The position numbers and the translations under genes were made by a program. From Flavobacterium psychroterrae (lineage in GTDB: Bacteria; Bacteroidota; Bacteroidia; Flavobacteriales; Flavobacteriaceae): DNA of 64,000 bases. The DNA is taken from NCBI RefSeq assembly GCF_018380615.1, contig NZ_JAGYVZ010000008.1, positions 124,001 to 188,000 on the forward strand, given 5' to 3'. The notes under the pieces are model-generated. The model was not told where the DNA came from. It worked only from the letters and a program-made list of their open reading frames with translations, and ran no database searches. Shown here piece by piece: positions 18,521-28,200 of the stretch. The stretch's first letter is position 1. Each line of letters begins with the position of its first letter.

Positions 18521-19237
18521 TTATATCAAATTACCTAAGCTATTGATTGCCAAACACCTTTCAACAGTAAAACCTTCTGCAAATTCTTTACCAACTAACC
18601 TTCCTAAGTCCTGCGCACGGTAATTTAAACTTTCTAAGAAGTTTTTACTCGTAATAGGTGTTGCAGGTTCTTTTGAATTCGGATCATAAAATTGCGTTTT
18701 ATAAGCAGTAATTGCTTCCACTTTTTTATTTTCAAATCCTGTGATGTCTACTACAAAGTCAGGTTTGATATTTTTCCATTGTATATAATGATACACCACT
18801 TTTGGTCTCCAAGCTTCCTGATTCACTCCGTCAATCGAAGTTTCAATTTTCATCAATCCCGATAAAAAGCAGGCATCAGAAACTAATTTACTTCCTTTCC
18901 CATGATCAATATGGCGATCGTCAATTGCGTTGCACAATACAATCTCAGGTTTATACTTACGAATCATTTTTATGACTTCCAGCTGATGCTTTTCGTCATT
19001 GGTAAAAAAACCATCTCGCATTTCTAAATTTTCACGAACCAAAACCCCCAGAATTTCAGCAGCATCTTTTGCTTCCTGATCTCTGGTTTCTGCCGTACCG
19101 CGAGTTCCTAATTCCCCACGCGTTAAATCAACGATCCCTACTTTCTTCCCCAGAGATACTTCTTTTAAAATTGTTCCCGCACAACCCAATTCTACATCAT
19201 CCGGATGTGCACCAAAGGCTAATATATCTAATTTCAT
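18521..19237 (-). CDS. bshB1: Bacillithiol biosynthesis deacetylase BshB1
   Basis: 238 residues, the normal length. The N-terminal AFGAHPDDVELGCAGTI motif is the zinc-binding AHPDD of the PIG-L/LmbE family. TRGELGTRGTAETRDQEA, then NAIDDRHIDHGKGSKL and the C-terminal GRLVGKEFAEGF are characteristic of BshB1. It removes acetyl from N-acetylglucosaminyl-malate in bacillithiol synthesis; the other bsh genes are not in this window. It is separated from menF by a 16-bp perfect inverted repeat. Confidence 0.93.
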   Translation of the reverse strand: MKLDILAFGAHPDDVELGCAGTILKEVSLGKKVGIVDLTRGELGTRGTAETRDQEAKDAAEILGVLVRENLEMRDGFFTNDEKHQLEVIKMIRKYKPEIVLCNAIDDRHIDHGKGSKLVSDACFLSGLMKIETSIDGVNQEAWRPKVVYHYIQWKNIKPDFVVDITGFENKKVEAITAYKTQFYDPNSKEPATPITSKNFLESLNYRAQDLGRLVGKEFAEGFTVERCLAINSLGNLI

Positions 19238-19256
19238 GTTTTTTGTTTTTAGTCGC

Positions 19257-19317
19257 AGTTTACAGTCGCAGTATTCAGTCTCAGCAAAACTGAAAACTGT
19301 GACTGCGACTGTAAACT
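19257..19317. repeat. Perfect 16-bp inverted repeat
   Basis: AGTTTACAGTCGCAGT at 19257-19272 is exactly mirrored at 19302-19317, with a 29-bp loop. It lies between menF and bshB1. Related sequence (CTGAAAACTGTGACCGAGACTG) occurs near 49801, so it is an interspersed family rather than a gene-specific terminator. Confidence 0.75.
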
Positions 19318-19323
19318 TATTTT

Positions 19324-20391
19324 TTAAGCTATTTTCAACACTCTTTTCATCGTCATTGATTTATTGACGCTTTCCTCCCATTCATTTTCAGGAATACTTT
19401 CTTTTGTGATTCCGCAGCCCATGAACAAAATGGCATTATCATCCTTAATTTGCATGCTTCGTAAATTTACAAATAAATCAGTGCTAATCTTGTTACTGGC
19501 AAAACTGCTGTTTAATTCACCCAGGAAACCGGTATAAAAAGTCCTGTCATAATTTTCATTTTCAATGATAAATGCTTTGGCTTTTTTCTTTGGCAAACCA
19601 CAAACTGCGGGAGTTGGATGCAATGTATCAATCACTTCTTCAAGAGTTGAATTATCATTTAATACTCCCGAAATATCCGTTTTTATGTGCCAGATCGATC
19701 CTGCTTTGAGACTATAAGGTTCCGTAACATTAACCGAAGCGGCAACTTCACGCAATCTTTTTACAATAAAATCAGTAACATATTGCTGTTCGTCTTTTTC
19801 TTTTTGCTGCCAAAGAATTTCAGTTTCCGAATTTGCTTTTTGAGTTCCTGCCAAAGCCGTCGTTTCAAAAACATTTCCGTTTGCTTTTAATAATTGTTCC
19901 GGCGTTGCTCCCATCCAGAATCCAATTTCAGGATGAAAAAAAACATACGAAAAAGTCGTAGGATACAATTCAATCAAATGCTGAAAAGTTTCGATAAAGT
20001 CAAATCCGGATAAAGCTACTTTCTCGCTTCTGGACAAAACCACTTTTTTGAATTCTTCGTTTTTAATTGCCTGAATTCCTTTTGAAACTAAATCTTCATA
20101 TTGAATTTTAGCTGCTGCATCAAAACGTAAATCTTCAATTTCGATAGCATCAAAAGTAATTTCTTCTTGTTCTATCGTTATAATTTCCGATTCATTTTCC
20201 GGAATTAAAATCAGTTGTTTTTCATCAAAAGAAGCAAAAACAAAACCTTTTTCTTTATAATTTGAGATTTTATGTAAAGTACTATTTTGCTGTAAAAGCC
20301 CAAAAATATTACCTGAATTTGGCTTGGAATACATTACAAAAGGCAATTGCTTATTGTAATGTTTTTTTATTTTAGAAAAAAAGTCATTCAT
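19324..20391 (-). CDS. menF: Isochorismate synthase (chorismate-binding family)
   Basis: 355 residues with a C-terminal chorismate-binding domain. It carries KVVLSRSEKVALSGFD, FYPTTFSYVFFHPEIGFWMGATPEQLLK, TTALAGTQKA, HTLHPTPAVCGLPKKKA and ENYDRTFYTGFLGEL, typical of isochorismate, anthranilate or aminodeoxychorismate synthases. The adjacent hotdog thioesterase, 3 bp upstream, points to menaquinone synthesis and so to isochorismate synthase (MenF). The next men genes are not visible here. The start at 20391 has no alternative nearby. Confidence 0.88.
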   Translation of the reverse strand: MNDFFSKIKKHYNKQLPFVMYSKPNSGNIFGLLQQNSTLHKISNYKEKGFVFASFDEKQLILIPENESEIITIEQEEITFDAIEIEDLRFDAAAKIQYEDLVSKGIQAIKNEEFKKVVLSRSEKVALSGFDFIETFQHLIELYPTTFSYVFFHPEIGFWMGATPEQLLKANGNVFETTALAGTQKANSETEILWQQKEKDEQQYVTDFIVKRLREVAASVNVTEPYSLKAGSIWHIKTDISGVLNDNSTLEEVIDTLHPTPAVCGLPKKKAKAFIIENENYDRTFYTGFLGELNSSFASNKISTDLFVNLRSMQIKDDNAILFMGCGITKESIPENEWEESVNKSMTMKRVLKIA

Positions 20392-20394
20392 GTT

Positions 20395-20826
20395 TTATTC
20401 CGTTTTCTTTTTGTCTAAAACCATATTCGTCAATTTGCAAAGCGAAATCAGATTTCCGGCTTCATCCGTAATTTTAATTTCCCAAAGGTGAATACTTCTT
20501 CCTTTATGGATGATTTTTGCAGTCCCGAAAACCCAGCCTTCACGAATACTTTTCAAGTGATTTGCCGAAATTTCGATTCCGCGTACTTCTTGTTCTTTTG
20601 GATCAATAAAAAAAAAAGATGCTGCGCTTCCCACACTTTCTGCCAAAGCCACAGAAGCTCCTCCGTGCAATAATCCCATGGGTTGGTGAACGGACGGATT
20701 TACAGGCATTTTTGCTATCAAAAAGTCTTCACCAGCATCTATATATTCTATTTTTAGCGTTTCCATTAGCGTGTTTTTAGAGAACTCGTTACAACGCGCT
20801 AAAATTTGCTCTTTTGTATAATTCAT
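20395..20826 (-). CDS. Hotdog-fold thioesterase (PaaI/MenI-like)
   Basis: 143 residues. The hotdog signature is MGLLHGGASVALAESVGSAAS, with HLKSIREGWVFGTAKIIHKGRSIHLWEIKI following. The His-Gly-Gly segment and nearby Glu are the usual active site. Its position directly before menF suggests DHNA-CoA hydrolysis in menaquinone synthesis (MenI role), but PaaI-type phenylacetyl-CoA thioesterases look alike. Confidence 0.85.
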   Translation of the reverse strand: MNYTKEQILARCNEFSKNTLMETLKIEYIDAGEDFLIAKMPVNPSVHQPMGLLHGGASVALAESVGSAASFFFIDPKEQEVRGIEISANHLKSIREGWVFGTAKIIHKGRSIHLWEIKITDEAGNLISLCKLTNMVLDKKKTE

Positions 20827-20976
20827 TAAAATGGAATTTAAAATCGTAAAATTAAAGAAAAGAAGAGATACAAATTAGAAAATACAATCCTATTATTAAA
20901 AATCATCTCCGAACATGTAAGTTTTTTGTTATTTTTACAAAAACATAATATTAGTCGGTGGCAGAAACGTATGTCT

Positions 20977-21077
20977 TTTTGCCAAAGATTTCACAGATTA
21001 TCACAGATTAAAAATAAAATTTATTAAAGACTGAAATAGAAAAATCTTTTTAATCTTTTAATCTGTGGCAAAAAAAC
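20977..21077. repeat. Interspersed inverted repeat (CACAGATTAAAAA type)
   Basis: The left side has TTTGCCAAAGATTTCACAG and the right side TTTTAATCTGTGGCAAAAAAA, the same family as 7215-7311. The right arm overlaps a spurious GTG in frame with the following gene. Confidence 0.7.
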
Positions 21078-21085
21078 TCATTCAA

Positions 21086-22603
21086 ATGCGTCAATTCTTT
21101 ATACTTTTTATTTTCGGAATAATTCTAACTTTTAGTTCTTGCCGAACTGATTTTGATACCGTTGCCAATTCCGGAAATTTAAAATTTTCAAAAGACACCG
21201 TGTATTTAGATACTGTTTTCAAAAATATTGGATCAGGTACTTACCAACTGAAAGTGTATAATAAAAGTAAAGACGATATTTCGATTCCGACGATTCAGCT
21301 CAAAAATGGCTTAAACTCAAAATACAGAATGACAGTTGACGGAACGAGCGGAAACAACGGAAAAATCTTTAAAGATATTACGCTTTTAGCCAAAGACAGT
21401 TTGTACATTTTTATAGAAACTACAGCAGATATCACAGACGCAAATCCGACTGACTTTTTATACACAGATCAAATTCAGTTTGATAGTGGCGCTAATCTTC
21501 AAGAAGTGGCGCTGGTGACTTTAATTCAGGATGCTGTTTTTCTTTATCCAAAGCAAAATCCCGACGGAACTAAAGAGAAAATTAAAATAGACGATAAAGA
21601 TGTTGATGGCTTTTATTTAGACGAAAATGATCCCGTAAACGGAAATGAGTTACTTTTTACCAATCAGAAACCTTATGTTATTTACGGATTCGCAGGCGTT
21701 CCTGAAAATAAAACTGTTACTTTTCAAGCCGGAGCACGAGTATTTTTTCATGCTAATTCCGGACTTTATGTAGCTACTAAAGCATCACTTCAAATTAACG
21801 GAACAGCATCTGTAACTGAAAAATTAGAAAACGAAGTTATTTTTGAAGGCGATCGATTAGAATCTCTTTATGATAATATTCCCGGACAATGGAACTCTGT
21901 TATTTTTGCTAACGGAAGTAAAAATCATGCGATAAATCATCTTACTTTAAAAAATGCAATCACAGGTTTAAACCTTAAAAATCCGGATAACAGTACCACT
22001 ATTCAAATAAAAAATACCCAGATTTACAATTCTGCCGAATATGGGATTCTTGCTCAAAATGCACATATAATCGGTGAAAATATCGTAATTAATTCTGCTG
22101 GTTTAGCCACATTATCGTGCGTTTATGGCGGAGATTATATTTTTACGCATTGTACTTTTAACAACAACTGGCAAAATAGCGCACAATTCGCCGTAAATTT
22201 AAGTAATAGTTTAGCGGGCGCAACTCCTGAAACTAATCCGTTAACACAAGCAACTTTCAATAATTGCATTATTTACGGATCAAGTAGTAATGAATTTAAT
22301 TTGAATAAAAATGCAAATACGCCATTTGTGTATCAACTGAATAATTGCCTTTTAAAATTCAGTAGTTCAAGCACAAATCCGGATTATCAATTTAAAACTG
22401 ATGTTGCACATTACAATCAGATTATCTTAAATGAAAATCCAAAGTTTTTCAACATTTCCCAAAACAAGTTGAATATCGATAATACTTCTGCCGCTTTCGC
22501 GAAAGGGAATCAGGCATATGTAATTCCGTTAGATATTATGGGAAAAACCAGAACTTCTCCTCCTGATTTAGGCGCATATCAAAGTGCGGCATTTCCTAAA
22601 TAG
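21086..22603 (+). CDS. Lipoprotein with right-handed parallel beta-helix
   Basis: 505 residues from the ATG at 21086; the GTG at 21065 falls inside a repeat. The N-terminus MRQFFILFIFGIILTFSSC ends in a lipobox cysteine at residue 19. Residues about 20-130 form a beta-rich N-domain (an Ig-like, DUF1573-like stretch: NSGNLKFSKDTVYLDTVFKNIGSGTYQLKVYNKS). From about 190 onward repeated beta-helix rungs appear (ANGSKNHAINHLTLKNAITGLNL, NTQIYNSAEYGILAQNA, FNNCIIYGSSSN). It is probably surface or periplasmic; the ligand is unknown. Confidence 0.8.
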   Translation: MRQFFILFIFGIILTFSSCRTDFDTVANSGNLKFSKDTVYLDTVFKNIGSGTYQLKVYNKSKDDISIPTIQLKNGLNSKYRMTVDGTSGNNGKIFKDITLLAKDSLYIFIETTADITDANPTDFLYTDQIQFDSGANLQEVALVTLIQDAVFLYPKQNPDGTKEKIKIDDKDVDGFYLDENDPVNGNELLFTNQKPYVIYGFAGVPENKTVTFQAGARVFFHANSGLYVATKASLQINGTASVTEKLENEVIFEGDRLESLYDNIPGQWNSVIFANGSKNHAINHLTLKNAITGLNLKNPDNSTTIQIKNTQIYNSAEYGILAQNAHIIGENIVINSAGLATLSCVYGGDYIFTHCTFNNNWQNSAQFAVNLSNSLAGATPETNPLTQATFNNCIIYGSSSNEFNLNKNANTPFVYQLNNCLLKFSSSSTNPDYQFKTDVAHYNQIILNENPKFFNISQNKLNIDNTSAAFAKGNQAYVIPLDIMGKTRTSPPDLGAYQSAAFPK

Positions 22604-22611
22604 TTTATTTA

Positions 22612-22854
22612 AACCATATAAGTGATATAAGATAATTTAAGTTTTTTTCTCGTTGTGTGTCATTTTAATCCCGAAGCTTCGGGAGAGAAATCACATGCGG
22701 GTTTTGACAAAGATTGACGAATTTCTGTACGGAATTGCTAGTGTGATTTCTCCTTCGTCGAAATGACAAAATTATATGCTTAATAAAAACTTCGCGTCTT
22801 TGCGAGACTATCTTTTAACATCCTTCTAAAATGAACTTATATCACTTATATGGT
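22612..22854. mobile_element. 243-bp MITE-like element with a nested repeat
   Basis: The left end AACCATATAAGTGATATAAG (22612) and the right end CTTATATCACTTATATGGT (ends 22854) are reverse complements. Inside, at about 22656-22769, is a second palindrome of the TCATTTCGACGAAGGAG family (compare 48903-49002), and a TCGCAAAGACGC-type arm near 22790. No coding capacity is seen. It lies directly after the lipoprotein stop. Confidence 0.7.
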
Positions 22855-22994
22855 AAAAAACATCCGTAAGAAAATTTATCCAAAAATAATCATTCCTTAA
22901 CTCAGCGTATTCCTAAAAGTAGTATTTTTGATACAATAATAAATTAAAAACCTAAAGTTCAATTTATTAACAACCCAAATCTTAAACTATTTTT

Positions 22995-24860
22995 ATGAAA
23001 AAAAATTACTCTTTATTATTTTTGTTGCTTGTCTCGGTTGGTTTTGCGCAAATTCCGTCCGGTTATTATAGCACTGCAACAGGAACAGGTTACACATTAA
23101 AAACTCAATTGTACAATATTATTAAAGGACATACCAATAATGGTTACGCCGGTTTGTACACTACTTACCAAACTTCAGACGTTGATAATTTCTACGAAAA
23201 TGACGGAAGCGTTTTAGACATGTACTCTGAAAATCCTTCAGGAACAGATCCTTATAATTATAGTACCGGAACTACACAACGATGTGGAAATTATTCTGCC
23301 GAAGGCGATTGTTATAACAGAGAACACATCATTCCACAATCGGTTTTTAATGAAGCGTCACCAATGGTTGCCGATGCACATTTTATCACGCCAACTGACG
23401 GAAAAGTAAACGGAATGCGTTCTAATTATCCGCACGGAACGGTAAGTTCAGCAACTTATACTTCTCAAAACGGAAGTAAACTAGGATCAAGTGCTGTATC
23501 CGGATATTCAGGAACTGTTTTTGAACCTATAAATGCTTTTAAAGGAGACATTGCCAGAATGTATTTTTATTTTGCAACACGTTATGAAAATACTGTTGCA
23601 GGATATTCGTACCCAATGTTTGATGGTTCTGCCAATAAAGTTTTTACCACTGCATTCTTAAATATGCTGTTAGCATGGAATGCTCAGGATCCTGTAAGCG
23701 CGAGAGAAATTGCAAGAAACAACGCCATTTATGGTCGCCAAAATAATAGAAATCCTTACATCGATCATCCGGAATATGTAAATCAAATTTGGGGAGGTAC
23801 TGCTCCTTCAGGAGATACTCAGGCACCAACTGCTGCTACAAGTTTAGCTTCTACAGCAAAAACTTCGAATTCTATCACAGTTGCATGGAACGCATCTACT
23901 GATAATGTTGGCGTAACAGGTTATGATGTTTATGCAAATAGTATTTTAAAAACTACTGTTTCCGGAACATCTGCAACAATTAATGGTTTAACTGCGTCAA
24001 CAAGTTATTCAATTTATGTAAAAGCAAAAGATGCGGCCGGAAATACCTCAGCATCAAGCAACACAATCGCCGTTATAACCAATGCAGGCGGAGGAACCGG
24101 AGGAACTGCAACCGAATTATTATTCTCTGAATATATCGAAGGATCAGGAAATAATAAAGCGTTAGAAATTGCTAATAACACAGGAAGTTCAGTTAGTTTA
24201 TCAGCTTATACAGTAAAAAAACAAACTAATGGCGCGGGTTCATGGAGTACAGGTTTGGTTTTAAGCGGAACTTTAACTGCCGGAAGTAAATTCACGATCG
24301 TAAACAGTTCAATGTCTTCAAGCTGTTTTGCTACAAGCTCAGCTAATATTTCAACAACTGCAACTGAGTTAACTTTTAACGGAAATGACGCTGTTGGTTT
24401 ATTCAAAAACGGAGTTTTAATTGACATCATTGGAACTTTTAGTGGCGGAACTGCAAATTTTGCTGCTGATGTAACTTTAAGAAGAAAATCTACTGTAACT
24501 GCTCCATCAACGACATTCAATTTAAGTTCTCAATGGGATTCGTATAGCGTTGATACTTGTTCAAATTTAGGAGCTAAACCAGCAAATGATACAAACCTTG
24601 AAATACCGGAAGAAACTTTTACGGAGTTACAAGGTCTGATTTTATATCCAAATCCTTCTAACGGAAATTTCAACATTTACTTTAATACTATTAATTCACC
24701 TTATTCTATCGAGATAATTTCAATATTAGGTCAAAAGGTATTTGAGCAATCAAATATTACTGATTCATTATCGACGATAAATAATTTGCCAAAAGGCATC
24801 TACATTGTTCGCGTTAATAACGATTCTGAAACTTTCATTAAAAAGATCATTATTAACTAA
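22995..24860 (+). CDS. Secreted endonuclease I with Fn3, lamin-tail and T9SS sorting domains
   Basis: 621 residues. The signal peptide is MKKNYSLLFLLLVSVGFAQ. Residues about 20-265 are an endonuclease I domain with the catalytic CYNREHIIPQSVF and TPTDGKVNGMRSNYPHG. A fibronectin type III domain follows at about 275-360, then a lamin-tail domain (ELLFSEYIEGSGNNKALEIAN, about 370-510). The C-terminal 75 residues (LILYPNPSNGNFNIYF to the end) are a type A sorting domain for type IX secretion. It probably degrades extracellular DNA. Family members are non-specific nucleases. Confidence 0.93.
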   Translation: MKKNYSLLFLLLVSVGFAQIPSGYYSTATGTGYTLKTQLYNIIKGHTNNGYAGLYTTYQTSDVDNFYENDGSVLDMYSENPSGTDPYNYSTGTTQRCGNYSAEGDCYNREHIIPQSVFNEASPMVADAHFITPTDGKVNGMRSNYPHGTVSSATYTSQNGSKLGSSAVSGYSGTVFEPINAFKGDIARMYFYFATRYENTVAGYSYPMFDGSANKVFTTAFLNMLLAWNAQDPVSAREIARNNAIYGRQNNRNPYIDHPEYVNQIWGGTAPSGDTQAPTAATSLASTAKTSNSITVAWNASTDNVGVTGYDVYANSILKTTVSGTSATINGLTASTSYSIYVKAKDAAGNTSASSNTIAVITNAGGGTGGTATELLFSEYIEGSGNNKALEIANNTGSSVSLSAYTVKKQTNGAGSWSTGLVLSGTLTAGSKFTIVNSSMSSSCFATSSANISTTATELTFNGNDAVGLFKNGVLIDIIGTFSGGTANFAADVTLRRKSTVTAPSTTFNLSSQWDSYSVDTCSNLGAKPANDTNLEIPEETFTELQGLILYPNPSNGNFNIYFNTINSPYSIEIISILGQKVFEQSNITDSLSTINNLPKGIYIVRVNNDSETFIKKIIIN

Positions 24861-24887
24861 TTAAAACGAGTGCTTACTACATTTAAA

Positions 24888-24911
24888 AGCGGCAATATTG
24901 CCGCTTTTTTT
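24888..24911 (+). terminator. Rho-independent terminator of the endonuclease gene
   Basis: AGCGGCAATATTGCCGCT is fully self-complementary and is followed by a run of T. Confidence 0.9.
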
Positions 24912-24954
24912 GTTTTACAACTAAAGTCAATAAAACAAAAGAAGTTTTAAACTT

Positions 24955-25050
24955 TTTCACGCAGATTTGGCAGATTGAGCAGATATAAAATCACATTAAG
25001 ATTTACGCAGATTAAAATATGATCTGCTCAATCTGCCAAATCTGGGTGAA
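24955..25050. repeat. Interspersed inverted repeat (TTTCACGCAGATTTGG type)
   Basis: The left arm TTTCACGCAGATTTGGCAG is mirrored by CTGCCAAATCTGGGTGAAA at the right. Related arms appear at 49590-49640, 51325-51425 and 55520-55545. It is followed by pieces of the TTTGCGTCTTTGCG and GACGCACTGCTGT families up to 25150. Confidence 0.7.
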
Positions 25051-25264
25051 ATAAAAAACTTTGCGTCTTTGCGTGATTTAAAAAAAACATACTTACGTTT
25101 TCCGAGAAAAACCTTCCATACAAGAAGACGCACTGCTGTCCGCCTCTACGTTTATGGTTCAAAAAAGCAACTATACATTTTTTCAAAAGACTTTGTTTTC
25201 AAATTTGCGCTTGCTATTTATTTACACTAAATTTGCACCTCAATACAACAAACTACACAAAACA

Positions 25265-28200
25265 ATGATCCATTTCTTTGAAAACCAAAGCAAAACTGTT
25301 TTTGCCGTACAAACGCAAAACGAAATTTCGGCTCAAGACATTTCAAAATTAAACTGGCTTTTTGCCAACTCTGATAAGATCGAAAAATCCGCCTTGACGG
25401 ATTTTTTTGTTGGTCCTCGTGCCACTATGATCACCCCTTGGAGTACAAATGCTGTAGAAATCACTCAAAATATGGGTATTCCGGGCATTATCAGAATTGA
25501 AGAATTTCATCCTGCAACGGAAGATTTTACTGATTTTGATCCGATGCTTTCACAAAAATTCAATCAATTAGATCAGGAGATTTTCACGATCAATGTTCAG
25601 CCAGAACCAATTTTGGAAATTGATGATATTGCCACTTATAATAAAGTTGAAGGTTTAGCTTTAAGCCAGGAAGAAGTAGATTATTTAGACAATCTTGCTG
25701 TAAAACTAGGAAGAAAGTTAACCGATTCTGAGATTTTTGCTTTCTCACAAGCAAATTCTGAACACTGTCGCCACAAAATTTTCAACGGAACTTTTGTAAT
25801 TGACGGTGAAGAAAAAGAAACTTCTCTTTTCAAATTAATCAAAAAAACATCACAGGAAAATCCTAACGATATCGTATCTGCTTACAAAGACAACGTTGCG
25901 TTTGTAAAAGGACCAAGAGTGCAGCAGTTTGCACCTAAATCAGCTGACAAACCTGATTATTATGAGATAAAAGAATTTGATTCAGTTTTATCTTTAAAGG
26001 CAGAAACACACAATTTCCCAACAACGGTTGAGCCTTTCAACGGAGCTGCAACAGGTTCAGGAGGAGAAATTCGTGACCGTTTAGCCGGAGGGCAAGGTTC
26101 TTTGCCATTAGCAGGAACTGCAGTTTATATGACTTCATATTCTCGTTTAAACGAAGACAGAAAATGGGAAAACGCTGTTGAAGAGAGAAAATGGTTGTAC
26201 CAAACTCCAATGGATATTTTGATCAAAGCCTCAAACGGAGCTTCTGATTTTGGAAATAAATTTGGTCAACCACTTATTACAGGTTCGGTTTTAACTTTCG
26301 AACATTCAGAAAACGACCGTAAAATTGGTTACGATAAAGTAATCATGCAAGCGGGCGGAATTGGTTACGGAAAATTAGATCAGGCAATAAAAAAGAAACC
26401 ACAAGAAGGTGATAAAATCGTAATCTTAGGTGGAGAAAATTATAGAATCGGGATGGGTGGAGCTGCAGTTTCATCTGCAGATACAGGCGCTTTTGGTTCA
26501 GGAATTGAATTAAACGCGATCCAACGTTCAAACCCGGAAATGCAAAAACGTGCTGCCAATGCCATTCGTGGTTTGGTAGAAAGCGATCATAACCCAATTG
26601 TTTCTATTCACGATCACGGAGCTGGAGGACACTTAAACTGTCTTTCTGAATTGGTGGAAGAAACCGGAGGTTTGATTGACTTGGATAAATTGCCTGTTGG
26701 AGATCCTACTCTTTCTGCAAAAGAAATTATTGGTAACGAATCTCAGGAAAGAATGGGATTGGTTATTGGTCAAAAAGATATTGATATTTTGCAAAGAATC
26801 GCTGACAGAGAGCGTTCGCCAATGTATCAGGTTGGAGATGTTACGGGAGATCACCGTTTTACTTTTCAATCAAAATCAAATGGTTCAAAACCGATGGATT
26901 ATGCTTTAGAAGATTTCTTTGGAAGTTCTCCTAAAACGGTTATGAATGATAAAACTATCGATAGAAAATATGCTGATGTAACGTATTCGGCAAATGATTT
27001 CGAAAGTTATTTACAAGACGTTTTACGATTAGAAGCTGTTGGTTCAAAAGACTGGTTAACGAATAAAGTTGACCGTTGTGTGGGTGGAAAAGTAGCAAAA
27101 CAACAAAACGCAGGACCATTGCAATTGCCTTTGAATAATGTTGGAGTTATGGCATTGGATTATTTAGGAAAAGAAGGAATCGCCACTTCGATAGGCCACG
27201 CTCCTATTGCAGCTTTGATTGATCCGGTTGCAGGAAGCAGAAATGCTATTGCCGAATCGTTATCAAACATTGTTTGGGCTCCGATTAAAGATGGTTTAAA
27301 AGGAATTTCATTATCTGCAAACTGGATGTGGGCTTGTAAAAACGAAGGTGAAGACGCTCGTTTGTACGCTGCTGTTGAAGGTTGTTCAGAATTTGCAATC
27401 GAATTAGGAATCAATATTCCGACAGGAAAAGATTCACTTTCGATGAAACAAAAATATCCAAACGACGAAGTAATCGCACCGGGAACGGTTATTATTTCGG
27501 CCGGAGGAAATTGTACAGATATTAGAAAAGTAGTGGAACCTGTTTTACAGAAAAACGGAGATTCTATTTATTATATCAATTTGTCTCAGGATGATTTCAA
27601 ATTAGGAGGTTCGTCTTTTGCACAAATCAGAAATACAATCGGAAATGAAACGTCTACTATAAAAGATGCTTCTTTCTTCAAAAATGCTTTTAATACCATT
27701 CAGGAATTAATCGGCGAAAGCCAAATTTTAGCCGGACACGATATCGGAAGTGGTGGATTAATTACAACTTTATTAGAATTGTGTTTTGCAGATGTGAATC
27801 TTGGAGCAAAAATTGATTTTAGCGCTTTCGCGGAAAAAGACTTATTGAAAATCCTTTTCGCAGAAAACATCGGAATCGTTTTCCAGGCAAAATCAGATTC
27901 AGCTGTTGAAGCAGAATTAAACGCTAACAATATTGAATTTTTCAAATTAGGAAAAGCGACAACTACAGAGACTTTAGACCTGGGACTTTGGACTTTAGAC
28001 ATAAAAAAATACAGAGACATTTGGTTTGAAACTTCTTATTTATTAGATCAAAAACAATCTAAAAACGGAAGAGCTCAGGCACGTTTCGAAAACTATAAAA
28101 ATCAGGTTTTACAATATAATTTTCCAGCACATTTTACAGGAAAAAAACCGGTAATTGATGCTTCGAAAGCAAAACCTAAGGCCGCTATCATTCGTGAAAA

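Noticed and set aside
19257..19317. Terminator of menF
   Set aside because: The hairpin lacks a T-run and recurs elsewhere in part, so it is better read as an interspersed repeat.
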